A DNA stretch of 58,833 bases from an uncultured Christensenellaceae bacterium (lineage in GTDB: Bacteria; Bacillota; Clostridia; Christensenellales; Borkfalkiaceae), in assembly GCA_910587825.1 (NCBI GenBank), contig CAJUNJ010000013.1, positions 1-58,833 of the forward strand, given 5' to 3'. The position numbers and the translations under genes were made by a program. Below the pieces are notes generated by a model, which did no database searches, had not been told where the DNA came from, and saw nothing but the letters and a program-made list of their open reading frames with translations. Shown in pieces: positions 50,115 through 58,165 of this stretch. Within the stretch, counting starts at the first letter, position 1. Every line of letters begins with the position of its first letter.

Positions 50115-51692
50115 ATGTTACAGGTAAACAACGTATCGCTTCAATACGGAAGCAAAAAACTTTTTGAGGATGTCAATCTCAAATTCATAAAGGGCAACTG
50201 TTACGGAATTATAGGCGCTAACGGTGCGGGCAAGTCAACCTTTTTAAAGGTTTTAAGCGGTGAAGTGGAGCCGAATAAGGGTGATGTTACGCTTGATAAA
50301 ACAGAGAGAATGTCTGTATTGCAGCAGAATCAGAATACTTACGACCACGTTACCGTTCTGCGCGCCGTTATGCTGGGTCATAAGCGTTTGGTGGACATAA
50401 TGGACGAGAAGGATGCGCTTTACGCCAAAGCCGATTTTTCCGAGGAGGACGGCGTGCGTGCAAGCGAACTTGAAAGCGAGTTTGCAGAACTCGGAGGCTG
50501 GGAAGCCGAGTACGAAGCGCAGACGCTTTTAAACGCTCTTGATATTACGGAAGACTATTACGACGTGCAGATGTCGGAAGTTGACGCAAAACGTAAAGTC
50601 AAAGTTTTGCTTGCGCAAGCTTTATTCGGCAATCCCGACGTTTTGCTTTTGGACGAACCTACAAATAACCTTGACATCAAAACCGTACGCTGGCTTGAAA
50701 ACTATCTGCTTGACTTTGAAAATACTATTATCATAGTTTCGCATAACAGGCATTTCCTTAATAAGGTATGCACACACATCTGTGACGTCGATTACGGTAA
50801 GATTAATATGATGCTCGGCAACTACGATTTCTGGTACGAAACGAGCCAGTTGTTGGCAAGACAGCAAAAGGATCAGAACAAGAAGAATGAACAGCGAGCA
50901 AAGGAATTACAGGAATTTATCGCAAGGTTTGCGGCCAACGCTTCAAAGTCGCGACAGGCAACGTCAAGAAAGAAAGAGCTGGAAAAGCTTACAATTTCGG
51001 ACTTTAAGCCGTCTTTGCGTAAATATCCTTATATAGATTTCAAATTTGAAAAGGATATCGGCAACGATATTCTTATGGTGGACGGGCTTACAAAAAAGGG
51101 ATATTTCGAAAATATTTCGTTTACAGTTCAGAAAGACGAGAAAATAGGTATTATCAGCGACAAGAGTACAACCGTATCGATGCTGTACGACATACTTATG
51201 GGCAAAGTTCAGCCCGATTCGGGAACCGTTAAATGGGGAAAAACGATTTCGGCTTCTTATTTCCCCGAAAATAATAATGAATATTTTCAGGGTTGCGAAT
51301 ACTCGCTTGTAGATTGGCTTAGCCAGTATTCAAAAGACCACTACGAAGAATATCTCCGCGGATGGCTTGGCAGAATGCTTTTTTCGGGTGAAGAAGCTTT
51401 GAAACAGGCAAAGGTTTTAAGCGGTGGAGAGAAAGTGAGGTGTATGCTTGCAAAGATGATGCTTGAAGGCGGGAATTTCCTTATTTTAGACGAACCCACT
51501 AACCATCTCGACCTTGAATCAATTACCGCTTTAAACAACGGAATGAAAAATTTTAAAGGTTGTATGTTGTTTACATCGCACGACCAGGAACTTATGAATA
51601 CCGTTGCAAACAGAATTATTGAAATAAACGGCACTAAAAAGTTCGATAAAAAAGTCACTTATGACGAATATTTAGACATTGTTACTCAGTGA
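50115..51692 (+). CDS. ABC-F family ATPase
   Basis: The 525-residue soluble protein has two ABC domains. The first has GANGAGKSTF, the signature region MSEVDAKRKVKVLLAQALF (degenerate) and LLLDEPTNNLD. A charged linker (about residues 245-310, KDQNKKNEQRAKELQEFI) follows. The second has an atypical Walker A-like loop (GIISDKSTT) lacking the GxxGxGKS glycines, signature VLSGGEKVRCML and LILDEPTNHLD. ABC-F proteins act on the ribosome; the YbiT/Uup-type length argues for a translation factor rather than a proven antibiotic-resistance protein. Loss of the second Walker A is notable. Confidence 0.9.
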   Translation: MLQVNNVSLQYGSKKLFEDVNLKFIKGNCYGIIGANGAGKSTFLKVLSGEVEPNKGDVTLDKTERMSVLQQNQNTYDHVTVLRAVMLGHKRLVDIMDEKDALYAKADFSEEDGVRASELESEFAELGGWEAEYEAQTLLNALDITEDYYDVQMSEVDAKRKVKVLLAQALFGNPDVLLLDEPTNNLDIKTVRWLENYLLDFENTIIIVSHNRHFLNKVCTHICDVDYGKINMMLGNYDFWYETSQLLARQQKDQNKKNEQRAKELQEFIARFAANASKSRQATSRKKELEKLTISDFKPSLRKYPYIDFKFEKDIGNDILMVDGLTKKGYFENISFTVQKDEKIGIISDKSTTVSMLYDILMGKVQPDSGTVKWGKTISASYFPENNNEYFQGCEYSLVDWLSQYSKDHYEEYLRGWLGRMLFSGEEALKQAKVLSGGEKVRCMLAKMMLEGGNFLILDEPTNHLDLESITALNNGMKNFKGCMLFTSHDQELMNTVANRIIEINGTKKFDKKVTYDEYLDIVTQ

Positions 51693-51712
51693 GAAATGAT
51701 TATTGTACAAAA

Positions 51713-51730
51713 TTAGACAATATTAGACAA
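51713..51730 (-). promoter_or_regulatory. Two tandem 0A-like boxes upstream of spo0A
   Basis: TTGTCTAA occurs twice on the minus strand (complements of 51713-51720 and 51723-51730), one helical turn apart, one base from the 0A-box core TTGTCGAA. Confidence 0.45.
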
Positions 51731-51769
51731 AATATTTAAATAATTTCATTTATATTTTTACAAAATAAC

Positions 51770-51798
51770 TTTACATTTGCGTTTTTATACTGTATAAT
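51770..51798 (+). promoter_or_regulatory. Promoter for spo0A
   Basis: TTTACA (51770-51775), a 17-nt spacer and TATAAT (51793-51798). This is sigma-A-like; no clear sigma-H promoter is seen. Confidence 0.7.
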
Positions 51799-51832
51799 TC
51801 TATTTACAAATAAGAAAAAGGAGATATATAGT

Positions 51833-52603
51833 ATGAAAACAGCTAAAATTGCTATATTTGAAAGAAACGAAGATTTATTAATTGAACTGAAAAATTACTT
51901 TGAACAAGCCACAAACTATTCGGTTTGTGCAACCGCGTGTTCCGGTGACGCCGCTCTTGAAGCGCTTAAAACCGTCGCGCCCGACATCGCCATTATCGAT
52001 TCTGCTCTTAAAGGAATTGACGGCATTAAATTGCTTGACCACGTAAAGAGCATCAGACCGGAATGCGTTTCCTTTATGATGTCTGAATTTGACGATAACA
52101 GAATTGTTAATTCGGCAATAAACCATGGTGCAATTTATTATTTTGTCAAGCCCGTATCGCCGCAGATTATTGCGGAACGCGTCGGTGATATTCTGAACGA
52201 TAAAGTAATAGACTATAAGGTATCTGCCGAAATAAGGGACAAGCGTAAAGCAATTTCTCTTGATGAGAAGATAAGCAATATCTTTACCACGATTGGAATA
52301 CCTCCGCACATAAAAGGTTATGTTTATTTGCGTGAAGGTATTAAAATGGCAGTGGAAGATAATTCGATTATTAATAAAGTAACGAAAGAATTGTATCCTA
52401 AAATCGGTGAAAAATACGATACTTCCGCAAGTAAAGTTGAAAGGGCAATCCGTCACGCTATCGAAGTTGCTTGGAACAGAGGCAGAACCGATGCTATCGG
52501 TTCAATATTCGGCGCGCGTGCTTACATAGGTAACGACAGACCTACCAACAGTGAATTTATCGCTCTTGTTGCGGACAAGCTTATTCTTGAAAATTTAATG
52601 TAA
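51833..52603 (+). CDS. spo0A: Sporulation master regulator Spo0A with altered receiver
   Basis: Spo0A turns on sporulation genes when phosphorylated. The 256-residue protein has a receiver (1-120) and the Spo0A effector domain with GIPPHIKGYVYLREGIKM and the recognition helix TSASKVERAIRHAIEVAWNRG. The phosphorylated aspartate is kept (D56), as are S84 and K106. The two acidic residues that hold magnesium (D10-D11 in B. subtilis) are E10-R11 here, so phosphorylation may be weak. A full-length, in-frame gene implies the organism can sporulate, or its ancestor could. AAGGAG precedes the ATG. Confidence 0.95.
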   Translation: MKTAKIAIFERNEDLLIELKNYFEQATNYSVCATACSGDAALEALKTVAPDIAIIDSALKGIDGIKLLDHVKSIRPECVSFMMSEFDDNRIVNSAINHGAIYYFVKPVSPQIIAERVGDILNDKVIDYKVSAEIRDKRKAISLDEKISNIFTTIGIPPHIKGYVYLREGIKMAVEDNSIINKVTKELYPKIGEKYDTSASKVERAIRHAIEVAWNRGRTDAIGSIFGARAYIGNDRPTNSEFIALVADKLILENLM

Positions 52604-52665
52604 CTTTATTTACGGCGGTCAATAACACCGCTGTAAATTTATTTTTCCGCTTATATTAAAAATAC

Positions 52666-52694
52666 TTGATTTTTAGTTTACGGTATTATATAAT
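52666..52694 (+). promoter_or_regulatory. Promoter for tRNA-Leu(CAA)
   Basis: TTGATT (52666-52671), a 17-nt spacer and TATAAT (52689-52694). Confidence 0.75.
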
Positions 52695-52707
52695 AATTAA
52701 GCTGTTT

Positions 52708-52794
52708 GCCGCTGTGGTGGAATTGGCAGACGCGCTGGACTCAAAATCCAGTGGTAGCGATACCGTATCGGTTCGACCCCGATCAGCGGCACCA
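52708..52794 (+). tRNA. tRNA-Leu (anticodon CAA)
   Basis: Acceptor arms GCCGCTG and CAGCGGC pair, the anticodon loop CTCAAAA gives CAA for UUG codons, a variable arm is present, and CCA is encoded (52792-52794). Confidence 0.96.
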
Positions 52795-52796
52795 CT

Positions 52797-52837
52797 AATA
52801 ACGTAAGTTGAACCAAGTTCGGCTTGCGTTATTTTTT
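52797..52837 (+). terminator. Terminator after tRNA-Leu(CAA)
   Basis: AATAACGTAAG (52797-52807) pairs with CTTGCGTTATT (52823-52833) with one wobble, followed by TTTT. Confidence 0.8.
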
Positions 52838-52840
52838 GTA

Positions 52841-52877
52841 TTAAAAAAGCCGAATTACTGAAAAGTAGTTCGACTTT
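52841..52877 (-). terminator. Terminator for the SUKH operon
   Basis: A stem of 13 positions (52847-52859 with 52864-52876, one mismatch and one wobble) has a GAAA loop, followed on the minus strand by TTTTTT. Confidence 0.7.
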
Positions 52878-52960
52878 ACTTTCACAAACGACAATAAGTG
52901 TCGTAAGAAACGAAAAACATTCAATTTGTACAGCTATTTGACCAATTTATTCAGCTAAAA

Positions 52961-53449
52961 TCAAAGTTGTCTTGTAAAATATCTGTTATATTCTCTGTAT
53001 AATAAATTTTGCCGTTTATTTTCCTGCCTTTTATACAAATCTTGGAACATATCGACTATCGAAATATTACATAGACCTTTATTTACAAGCAATTCATATT
53101 TTCCTTGTGAAAAAGCAAATTCTTCGATTAACCATTTGGAGTCCGAATTATTTTCTATAACGACCTCTCCCCAATAAACAGACATAATACTTTCAAATTG
53201 TTTTTGCGATACCCCCAATTTACCGAATGTATTATTGCGATACAATTCAAAATATAATTTTTCTATATTTTTTAGACTTTCAATAGTGTAGTCTGGGGAA
53301 AAACCGTCTAATTGTCCGCTTATAGCTTCTAATCTATTGAGCAATTCGTCTTTGTATGAGATTAAATATTTTTCGGCTTGGGCTATATCGTCAAATTCTT
53401 TCAATTTTTCGCCGAATTTCAGCGCTATTATTAAACTGTGTTCGGACAT
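52961..53449 (-). CDS. Unknown protein partnered with a SUKH protein
   Basis: I do not recognise this 162-residue protein. It is helical in its first half (KEFDDIAQAEKYLISYKDELLNRLEAISGQL), has a strand-like centre (YWGEVVIENNSDSKWLIEEF) resembling small immunity-type domains, and ends basic. It starts 4 nt after the SUKH gene stop, so both are one operon. SUKH proteins are frequent immunity proteins of polymorphic toxins, so this may be another immunity factor; that is inference. Confidence 0.6.
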   Translation of the reverse strand: MSEHSLIIALKFGEKLKEFDDIAQAEKYLISYKDELLNRLEAISGQLDGFSPDYTIESLKNIEKLYFELYRNNTFGKLGVSQKQFESIMSVYWGEVVIENNSDSKWLIEEFAFSQGKYELLVNKGLCNISIVDMFQDLYKRQENKRQNLLYREYNRYFTRQL

Positions 53450-53453
53450 ATTG

Positions 53454-54098
53454 TTATTTTCCTTTATGGTATGAAAAATTCTTTTTTAGCCAGTTTTTAT
53501 AAAATTCACGGTTCACTTTCACGCCGTTTGTGCTTTCGTAAATGTTCTCCAAAGCTCCGCAAAAATACCAGTCAATAAAAGTTTTGAAATCGGGGGCAAA
53601 AATCTCACCGTGAAGAACCCCTTCCGAATCGAAATAACCGTTTTCTTCCCAAAAGCCGCCATATTCCAACCATACGACGGGACAATCTTCTCCGTCGGAA
53701 CGGCTTAAATCGAGACATAAATATCCGTCCATATAGGCAATCGGAAACAAGTTTTCATATACTTTCTTATCGGACTTGGTTTTCCATTCCTTAAATTCGG
53801 CACGAAAAGTCTTTAAAGCTTCCGACAAATCGGAAATATCGTAAGAGAAATCGTATAAGTTTATTAAATTTATTTTAAGTCCGTTGTTTCTGTAATCATA
53901 AGCTATGCCTATAATATTGTCGTCATCGCGCTTATAGGCAGTTAAATAGGCTTTGAAAATCGCAGGAAATCTCAAACACTTTCTTTTTTCGAATTTAGCA
54001 ATGTCGCTATCGGTTATTGCAGACGGTTTTAAATCTTTAAGCCAGCCTCTTTGCGATAATTTTTGAAACGCATTTTCTATAAATTCTTCAAAAGTCAT
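53454..54098 (-). CDS. SMI1/KNR4 (SUKH) family protein
   Basis: The 214-residue protein shows the SUKH pattern: SDIAKFEKRKCLRFPAIFKAYL near residue 30-50, then NLYDF, YLCLDLSRSDGEDCPVVWLEYGG and APDFKTFIDWYF near the end. In bacteria these proteins usually neutralise a nuclease or deaminase toxin. No toxin gene is nearby, so this is an orphan or cell-protective copy. AGGAGC precedes the ATG. Confidence 0.88.
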   Translation of the reverse strand: MTFEEFIENAFQKLSQRGWLKDLKPSAITDSDIAKFEKRKCLRFPAIFKAYLTAYKRDDDNIIGIAYDYRNNGLKINLINLYDFSYDISDLSEALKTFRAEFKEWKTKSDKKVYENLFPIAYMDGYLCLDLSRSDGEDCPVVWLEYGGFWEENGYFDSEGVLHGEIFAPDFKTFIDWYFCGALENIYESTNGVKVNREFYKNWLKKNFSYHKGK

Positions 54099-54138
54099 TT
54101 TTCTATCACTGCTCCTAAATTAAATTGAAATTATATAG

Positions 54139-54167
54139 ATAATACCACAAACGAATACCTTTTTCAA
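54139..54167 (-). promoter_or_regulatory. Promoter for SUKH operon
   Basis: On the minus strand TTGAAA (54162-54167), a 17-nt spacer and TATTAT (54139-54144). Confidence 0.65.
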
Positions 54168-54208
54168 CTATATGACAACGCAAAAATATAACTTTGGCAC
54201 TATGGCGT

Positions 54209-54331
54209 GTGCTTGTCTTGATAACACATAATTTGTATGGTGCGTTAGGGTATATTGGCGGTTTTCTCTTGACATATATAGTAATGTTGTATTCAATTTA
54301 TTTTTCGATAAAAGCTAAAAAAAAGAAATAA
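54209..54331 (+). other. Possible remnant or small membrane peptide
   Basis: A 40-codon frame from GTG 54209 encodes one hydrophobic helix (GALGYIGGFLLTYIVML) and a lysine tail. There is no ribosome site, and it opens directly after a stop upstream, so it may be the tail of a lost membrane protein. Nothing else is seen in 54099-54398. Confidence 0.35.
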
Positions 54332-54398
54332 TATACAAGAAATACATTAAGATGACGTACAGGACTAAAATGTATGTCCTCATTTTGCTTTAAAATTA

Positions 54399-54427
54399 TT
54401 GATTTTAAATACATAAAGTGTTAAAAT
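54399..54427 (+). promoter_or_regulatory. Promoter giving a leaderless polA mRNA
   Basis: TTGATT (54399-54404), a 17-nt spacer and TAAAAT (54422-54427). Six bases separate the -10 box from the ATG. Confidence 0.65.
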
Positions 54428-54433
54428 AAAAAT

Positions 54434-56989
54434 ATGGAAAAACTTGTATTAATCGACGGTAACAGCTTATTTAACAGGGCGTATTATGCGACACCGATAT
54501 TCACAACGCGAAGCGGAAAACCTACCAATGCGGTTTTCGGCTTCGTAAAACTTCTTTTTAAAATTCTTGACGATGTTAAACCCGAATATTTGATAGTCGC
54601 ATTCGATATGAAGGCGCCTACGTTCAGACATAAAATGTATTCCGAATATAAAGCAACGCGAAAAGGTATGCCTGACGAGCTTGCAGCGCAGTTAGAACCT
54701 CTTAAAGACCTTTTAAAGGCAATGAAAATTGCCGTTTGCGCGAAAGCGGGAATAGAGGCGGACGATATTATAGGTACGCTTTCAAAAAAATTTGAGGTCC
54801 ACAGTTACATTTATACGGGCGACAGGGATAGCTTTCAGTTAGTCGACGAAAAGACAGACGTGTATTTTACAAAAAAAGGCGTGTCTGACCTTTTAAAACT
54901 TAACGTCGAAAATTTTAAAACAGAAACGGGCTTAAATCCTTTGCAGATAATCGATTTAAAAGCTTTAATGGGCGATAAGTCGGATAATATCCCGGGAGTA
55001 CCGGGAATCGGTGAGAAAACCGCCGTCGACCTTTTGGCAAAATACGGGACTCTCGACGAGATTTACGAAAATATAGGCTATTTAAAAGGCGCAACCCGCG
55101 AAAAGATTATGAACAACAGAGAGCTCGCATATCTTTCGTACAAGCTTGCAACTATAGATACAAACTGCGATTTGGACATAAAGCTTGAAAATTGTAAAAC
55201 GCCTTTGAAATTTGACGGCGACGTTAAAAAAATGTTCGTCGATTTTGAGTTTAACAGCTTTCTCGGACTTGACATTTTTACGGAAGAAGTTAAGGCGGGA
55301 CAGGCTTCCGAAGTCAATTATCCCGAAAAAATAACAGACGGTACGGCAGAACAAATTGTTTCCGCAATAACCGATGCCGACCGGATTTTTGTCGTTTACG
55401 AAGAAAACAAAGTTGAAATTTATGACGGAAAAAGGGAGTATTCTGCAATACATTCGGGCAACCTTTTCGATAAAGGACTGAATATCGAAGGATATATAAG
55501 GGTACTTAAAGCCGTTTTTTCGAATAAGAATAAGCACGTAGTAACTTTTGCCTGTAAATCTGTTATGCACTCGTTAAAGTCTTTGGGAATTGTGTTTGAA
55601 AGCTGCTTTGACGATGTATCTTTGATGGGTTATTTATGCGACTATAACGCCGCAGGTTTCAATCTTAAAGAGCTTTGCGAATATTATCTATATAATATAG
55701 AATATTCCGCATATGCTTTAAGCGAAATTTATAACAAATACAACCAACTTCTTGTAACCGATAATACCATAGACATATATGAAAAAATCGAAAAACCGCT
55801 TTTAACCGTTTTATTTGAAATGGAAGACGAAGGGGTTAAAATAAGCGTTGAAACTTTAAACGAATTGTCAGAACGGTATCAGACTGTCATTGAAGAATAC
55901 AAGCAGAAGGTTTTTGACGGTTGCGGTTGCAAATTTAATTTGAATTCACCTGCACAGCTTGGCGACGTTTTGTATAACAAACTCGGATTGACGGACGTTA
56001 AGAAAAAGAAAACGGGTAAATTTTCCACAAGTGCAGACGTGCTGGAAAAACTTAAAGACAACTGTCCCGTAGTTGCCGATATCCTTAAATACAGAATGTA
56101 CCAAAAGCTACATTCGACTTATCTGGAAGGATACAGGCATCTTATAAGCGATAAAAATAAGGTTGTCCATACGACTTATAATCAGACAATAACGACGACG
56201 GGCAGACTTTCAAGCACTAATCCCAATTTACAGAATATTCCTATACGCGAAAACGAAGGAAGGGAGCTTAGAAAGGTTTTTGTCCCTCGTGACGGAAACG
56301 TTTTTATCGATGCCGATTATTCGCAGATTGAATTGAGGCTTTTAGCTCATTTTTCGGGTTGTAAAGAATTGATTGACGCCTATAACCGCGGCGTAGATAT
56401 CCACACGGTTACAGCATCGCAGGTATTCGGGGTTCCCGTAGGGGAAGTAACCGAAAAAATGCGCAGGGAGGCAAAAGCCGTAAATTTCGGTATAATTTAC
56501 GGAATAAGCGACTTCGGTCTTTCAAGAAACCTTGATATTCCGCTTGCCACGGCACGCGAGTATATAGAAAAATATTTTAATACGTACAGCGCCGTAAAAG
56601 ATTATATGAATTCTAACGTAGAATTTGCAAAGGCAAACGGGTACGTTGCTACCTTAACGGGCAGAAAACGTTTGATTCCGGAAATAAATTCACCGAATTA
56701 TAATTTAAGACAGTTCGGAGAGCGGGCGGCAATGAATATGCCGTTGCAGGGTTCAAGCGCGGATATAATTAAAATTGCAATGATTAACGTAAGTAACTCG
56801 CTGAAAAAAAACAATTTGAAAACCAAACTGATTTTGCAAGTTCACGACGAACTTGTTCTTGATGCGCCGGAAAACGAAATGGAACAGGCGGCGGAAATAC
56901 TTAAATACGAAATGGAAAATGCGGTTAAACTTAATGTGCCTTTGACCGTCGAAGTCCATACGGGCAAAAATTGGTATGACGCAAAATAA
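54434..56989 (+). CDS. polA: DNA polymerase I, proofreading domain degenerate
   Basis: PolA fills gaps and removes RNA primers. The 851-residue protein has an amino-terminal 5' nuclease (LIDGNSLFNRAYYA, GDKSDNIPGVPGIGEKTA) and a middle exonuclease fold. The polymerase domain has motif A DYSQIELR (D628), motif B RREAKAVNFGIIYG and motif C HDE (804-806). The middle domain lacks the FDTET-type acidic pair (it reads IFVVYEEN), so 3'-5' proofreading is probably lost, as in several Gram-positive PolA enzymes. coaE overlaps its end by 14 nt. No Shine-Dalgarno site exists. Confidence 0.96.
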   Translation: MEKLVLIDGNSLFNRAYYATPIFTTRSGKPTNAVFGFVKLLFKILDDVKPEYLIVAFDMKAPTFRHKMYSEYKATRKGMPDELAAQLEPLKDLLKAMKIAVCAKAGIEADDIIGTLSKKFEVHSYIYTGDRDSFQLVDEKTDVYFTKKGVSDLLKLNVENFKTETGLNPLQIIDLKALMGDKSDNIPGVPGIGEKTAVDLLAKYGTLDEIYENIGYLKGATREKIMNNRELAYLSYKLATIDTNCDLDIKLENCKTPLKFDGDVKKMFVDFEFNSFLGLDIFTEEVKAGQASEVNYPEKITDGTAEQIVSAITDADRIFVVYEENKVEIYDGKREYSAIHSGNLFDKGLNIEGYIRVLKAVFSNKNKHVVTFACKSVMHSLKSLGIVFESCFDDVSLMGYLCDYNAAGFNLKELCEYYLYNIEYSAYALSEIYNKYNQLLVTDNTIDIYEKIEKPLLTVLFEMEDEGVKISVETLNELSERYQTVIEEYKQKVFDGCGCKFNLNSPAQLGDVLYNKLGLTDVKKKKTGKFSTSADVLEKLKDNCPVVADILKYRMYQKLHSTYLEGYRHLISDKNKVVHTTYNQTITTTGRLSSTNPNLQNIPIRENEGRELRKVFVPRDGNVFIDADYSQIELRLLAHFSGCKELIDAYNRGVDIHTVTASQVFGVPVGEVTEKMRREAKAVNFGIIYGISDFGLSRNLDIPLATAREYIEKYFNTYSAVKDYMNSNVEFAKANGYVATLTGRKRLIPEINSPNYNLRQFGERAAMNMPLQGSSADIIKIAMINVSNSLKKNNLKTKLILQVHDELVLDAPENEMEQAAEILKYEMENAVKLNVPLTVEVHTGKNWYDAK

Positions 56990-57572
56990 TTATAAAATAG
57001 CTATAACCGGCGGAATAGGCAGCGGTAAATCCACCGTGTGCGGAATTATTGAAAGCTATGGCTATCCCGTAATCTCCTGTGACGCAGTATATAACCGTTT
57101 ATTGCGTGAAAAAACTTTTTCGGACAGCATCGCCGCCGAATTCGGCGAAGTGTTGGATGACAGGGGATTGGTCGATAAATCAAAACTTTCTTCAATAGTT
57201 TTTAATAATAAAGACAAACTGAAAAAACTTAATGAAATTACCCACAAAGCAATAATTGACGAAGTTATGCAAGAAGCTTCTGGCAAAGGCATCTACTTTT
57301 GTGAAGTGCCGCTTTTGTTCGAGGGCAGTTTTGAAAAGTTATTTGACGGAATAATAGTAGTTTTGCGCGACAAACAAAGCAGAGTTAATGCGGTATCAAA
57401 AAGAGATAATCTGTCGCAATCTGATGTGCTTTTACGTATAAGCAATCAGGTAGATTATGATAATATGAACTTTGAAAAGTATTATGTCATTCATAATACT
57501 GCCGATATTCAAAGTTTGCACGAACAGACAATAAAAATAATTGAAAAATTAATAAAGATTGCCCGTTTTTGA
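56976..57572 (+). CDS. coaE: Dephospho-CoA kinase
   Basis: CoaE adds the 3' phosphate in the last step of coenzyme A synthesis. The 198-residue P-loop protein has Walker A GGIGSGKST (residues 12-20), the SCDAVYN aspartate segment, the CEVPLLFEG lid motif and the RISNQ/DYD end. It overlaps polA by 14 nt and is likely co-transcribed. coaX and the candidate pantothenate importer are at the other end of the window. Confidence 0.95.
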   Translation: MTQNNYKIAITGGIGSGKSTVCGIIESYGYPVISCDAVYNRLLREKTFSDSIAAEFGEVLDDRGLVDKSKLSSIVFNNKDKLKKLNEITHKAIIDEVMQEASGKGIYFCEVPLLFEGSFEKLFDGIIVVLRDKQSRVNAVSKRDNLSQSDVLLRISNQVDYDNMNFEKYYVIHNTADIQSLHEQTIKIIEKLIKIARF

Positions 57573-57573
57573 C

Positions 57574-57602
57574 TTGACATTATAAGTAAAATAATATAAA
57601 AT
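57574..57602 (+). promoter_or_regulatory. Promoter for tRNA-Leu(AAG)
   Basis: TTGACA (57574-57579), a 17-nt spacer and TAAAAT (57597-57602). Confidence 0.72.
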
Positions 57603-57622
57603 TACTATGCTCAAAGGGCAAC

Positions 57623-57707
57623 GCACTCATGGCGGAATTGGCAGACGCGCAAGACTAAGGATCTTGTGGTTAACCCCATGCAGGTTCAACTCCTGTTGAG
57701 TGCACCA
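57623..57707 (+). tRNA. tRNA-Leu (anticodon AAG)
   Basis: Acceptor arms GCACTCA and TGAGTGC pair, the anticodon stem CAAGA/TCTTG encloses loop CTAAGGA giving anticodon AAG, a variable arm is present, and CCA is encoded (57705-57707). Adenosine at position 34 would normally be deaminated to inosine. Confidence 0.93.
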
Positions 57708-57712
57708 TCTTT

Positions 57713-57774
57713 GTAGGACGAAAATACTGTCCTACTACATAAAGCCCGAAAACTTTCGTTTTCGGGCTTTATCA
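57713..57774 (+). terminator. Two hairpins ending the tRNA-Leu(AAG) transcript
   Basis: GTAGGAC/GTCCTAC (57713-57719 with 57729-57735) is followed by a strong 13-bp stem (57741-57753 with 57758-57770) with T-rich arm. Confidence 0.8.
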
Positions 57775-57867
57775 TACTATATATTGTGGTTTTGCATTAT
57801 TTCAGTGGTTTTTGGTTTTCACTGCTGTCTTTTGAGTAGTTTTGAGTAAAAATAGGATTTGAACTAA

Positions 57868-58047
57868 CGATTTAATTGCAAATGTCAGCACAGGCTGCTA
57901 TTAAACAAAGCAAGGAGAACAAAAAATAAGCCGTTTTGGTCATTCTCCATTAGCTTTGAAGAAGCCAAGCAGTATCGTCACAAATTTCTAAATGTGCTAA
58001 CGCGCGAATCTCAATGGGAAGAAATAATTGTTGACGTATATCTTTAA
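57868..58047 (+). pseudogene. Decayed gene remnant
   Basis: An open frame of about 60 codons without a start ends at 58047. It has coding-like composition, including the run PFWSFSISFEEAKQYRHKFL and a tail TRESQWEEIIVDVYL. It is probably the 3' end of a lost gene; the family is not recognised. Confidence 0.4.
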
Positions 58048-58055
58048 TCAAATAG

Positions 58056-58084
58056 AAAGCCGTTACTTTGTGTAGCGGCTTTTT
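58056..58084 (+). terminator. Terminator before GyrI-like gene
   Basis: AAAGCCGTTAC (58056-58066) pairs with GTAGCGGCTTT (58072-58082) with one wobble, followed by TT. Confidence 0.8.
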
Positions 58085-58099
58085 CATTGTCCGTTTTTC

Positions 58100-58128
58100 T
58101 TGCTTTTACTCTCTAATTATGCTATAAT
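58100..58128 (+). promoter_or_regulatory. Promoter for GyrI-like gene
   Basis: TTGCTT (58100-58105), a 17-nt spacer and TATAAT (58123-58128). Confidence 0.75.
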
Positions 58129-58165
58129 GATTATGCGATAAACAGTAATTTAACGGAGTATGAAT

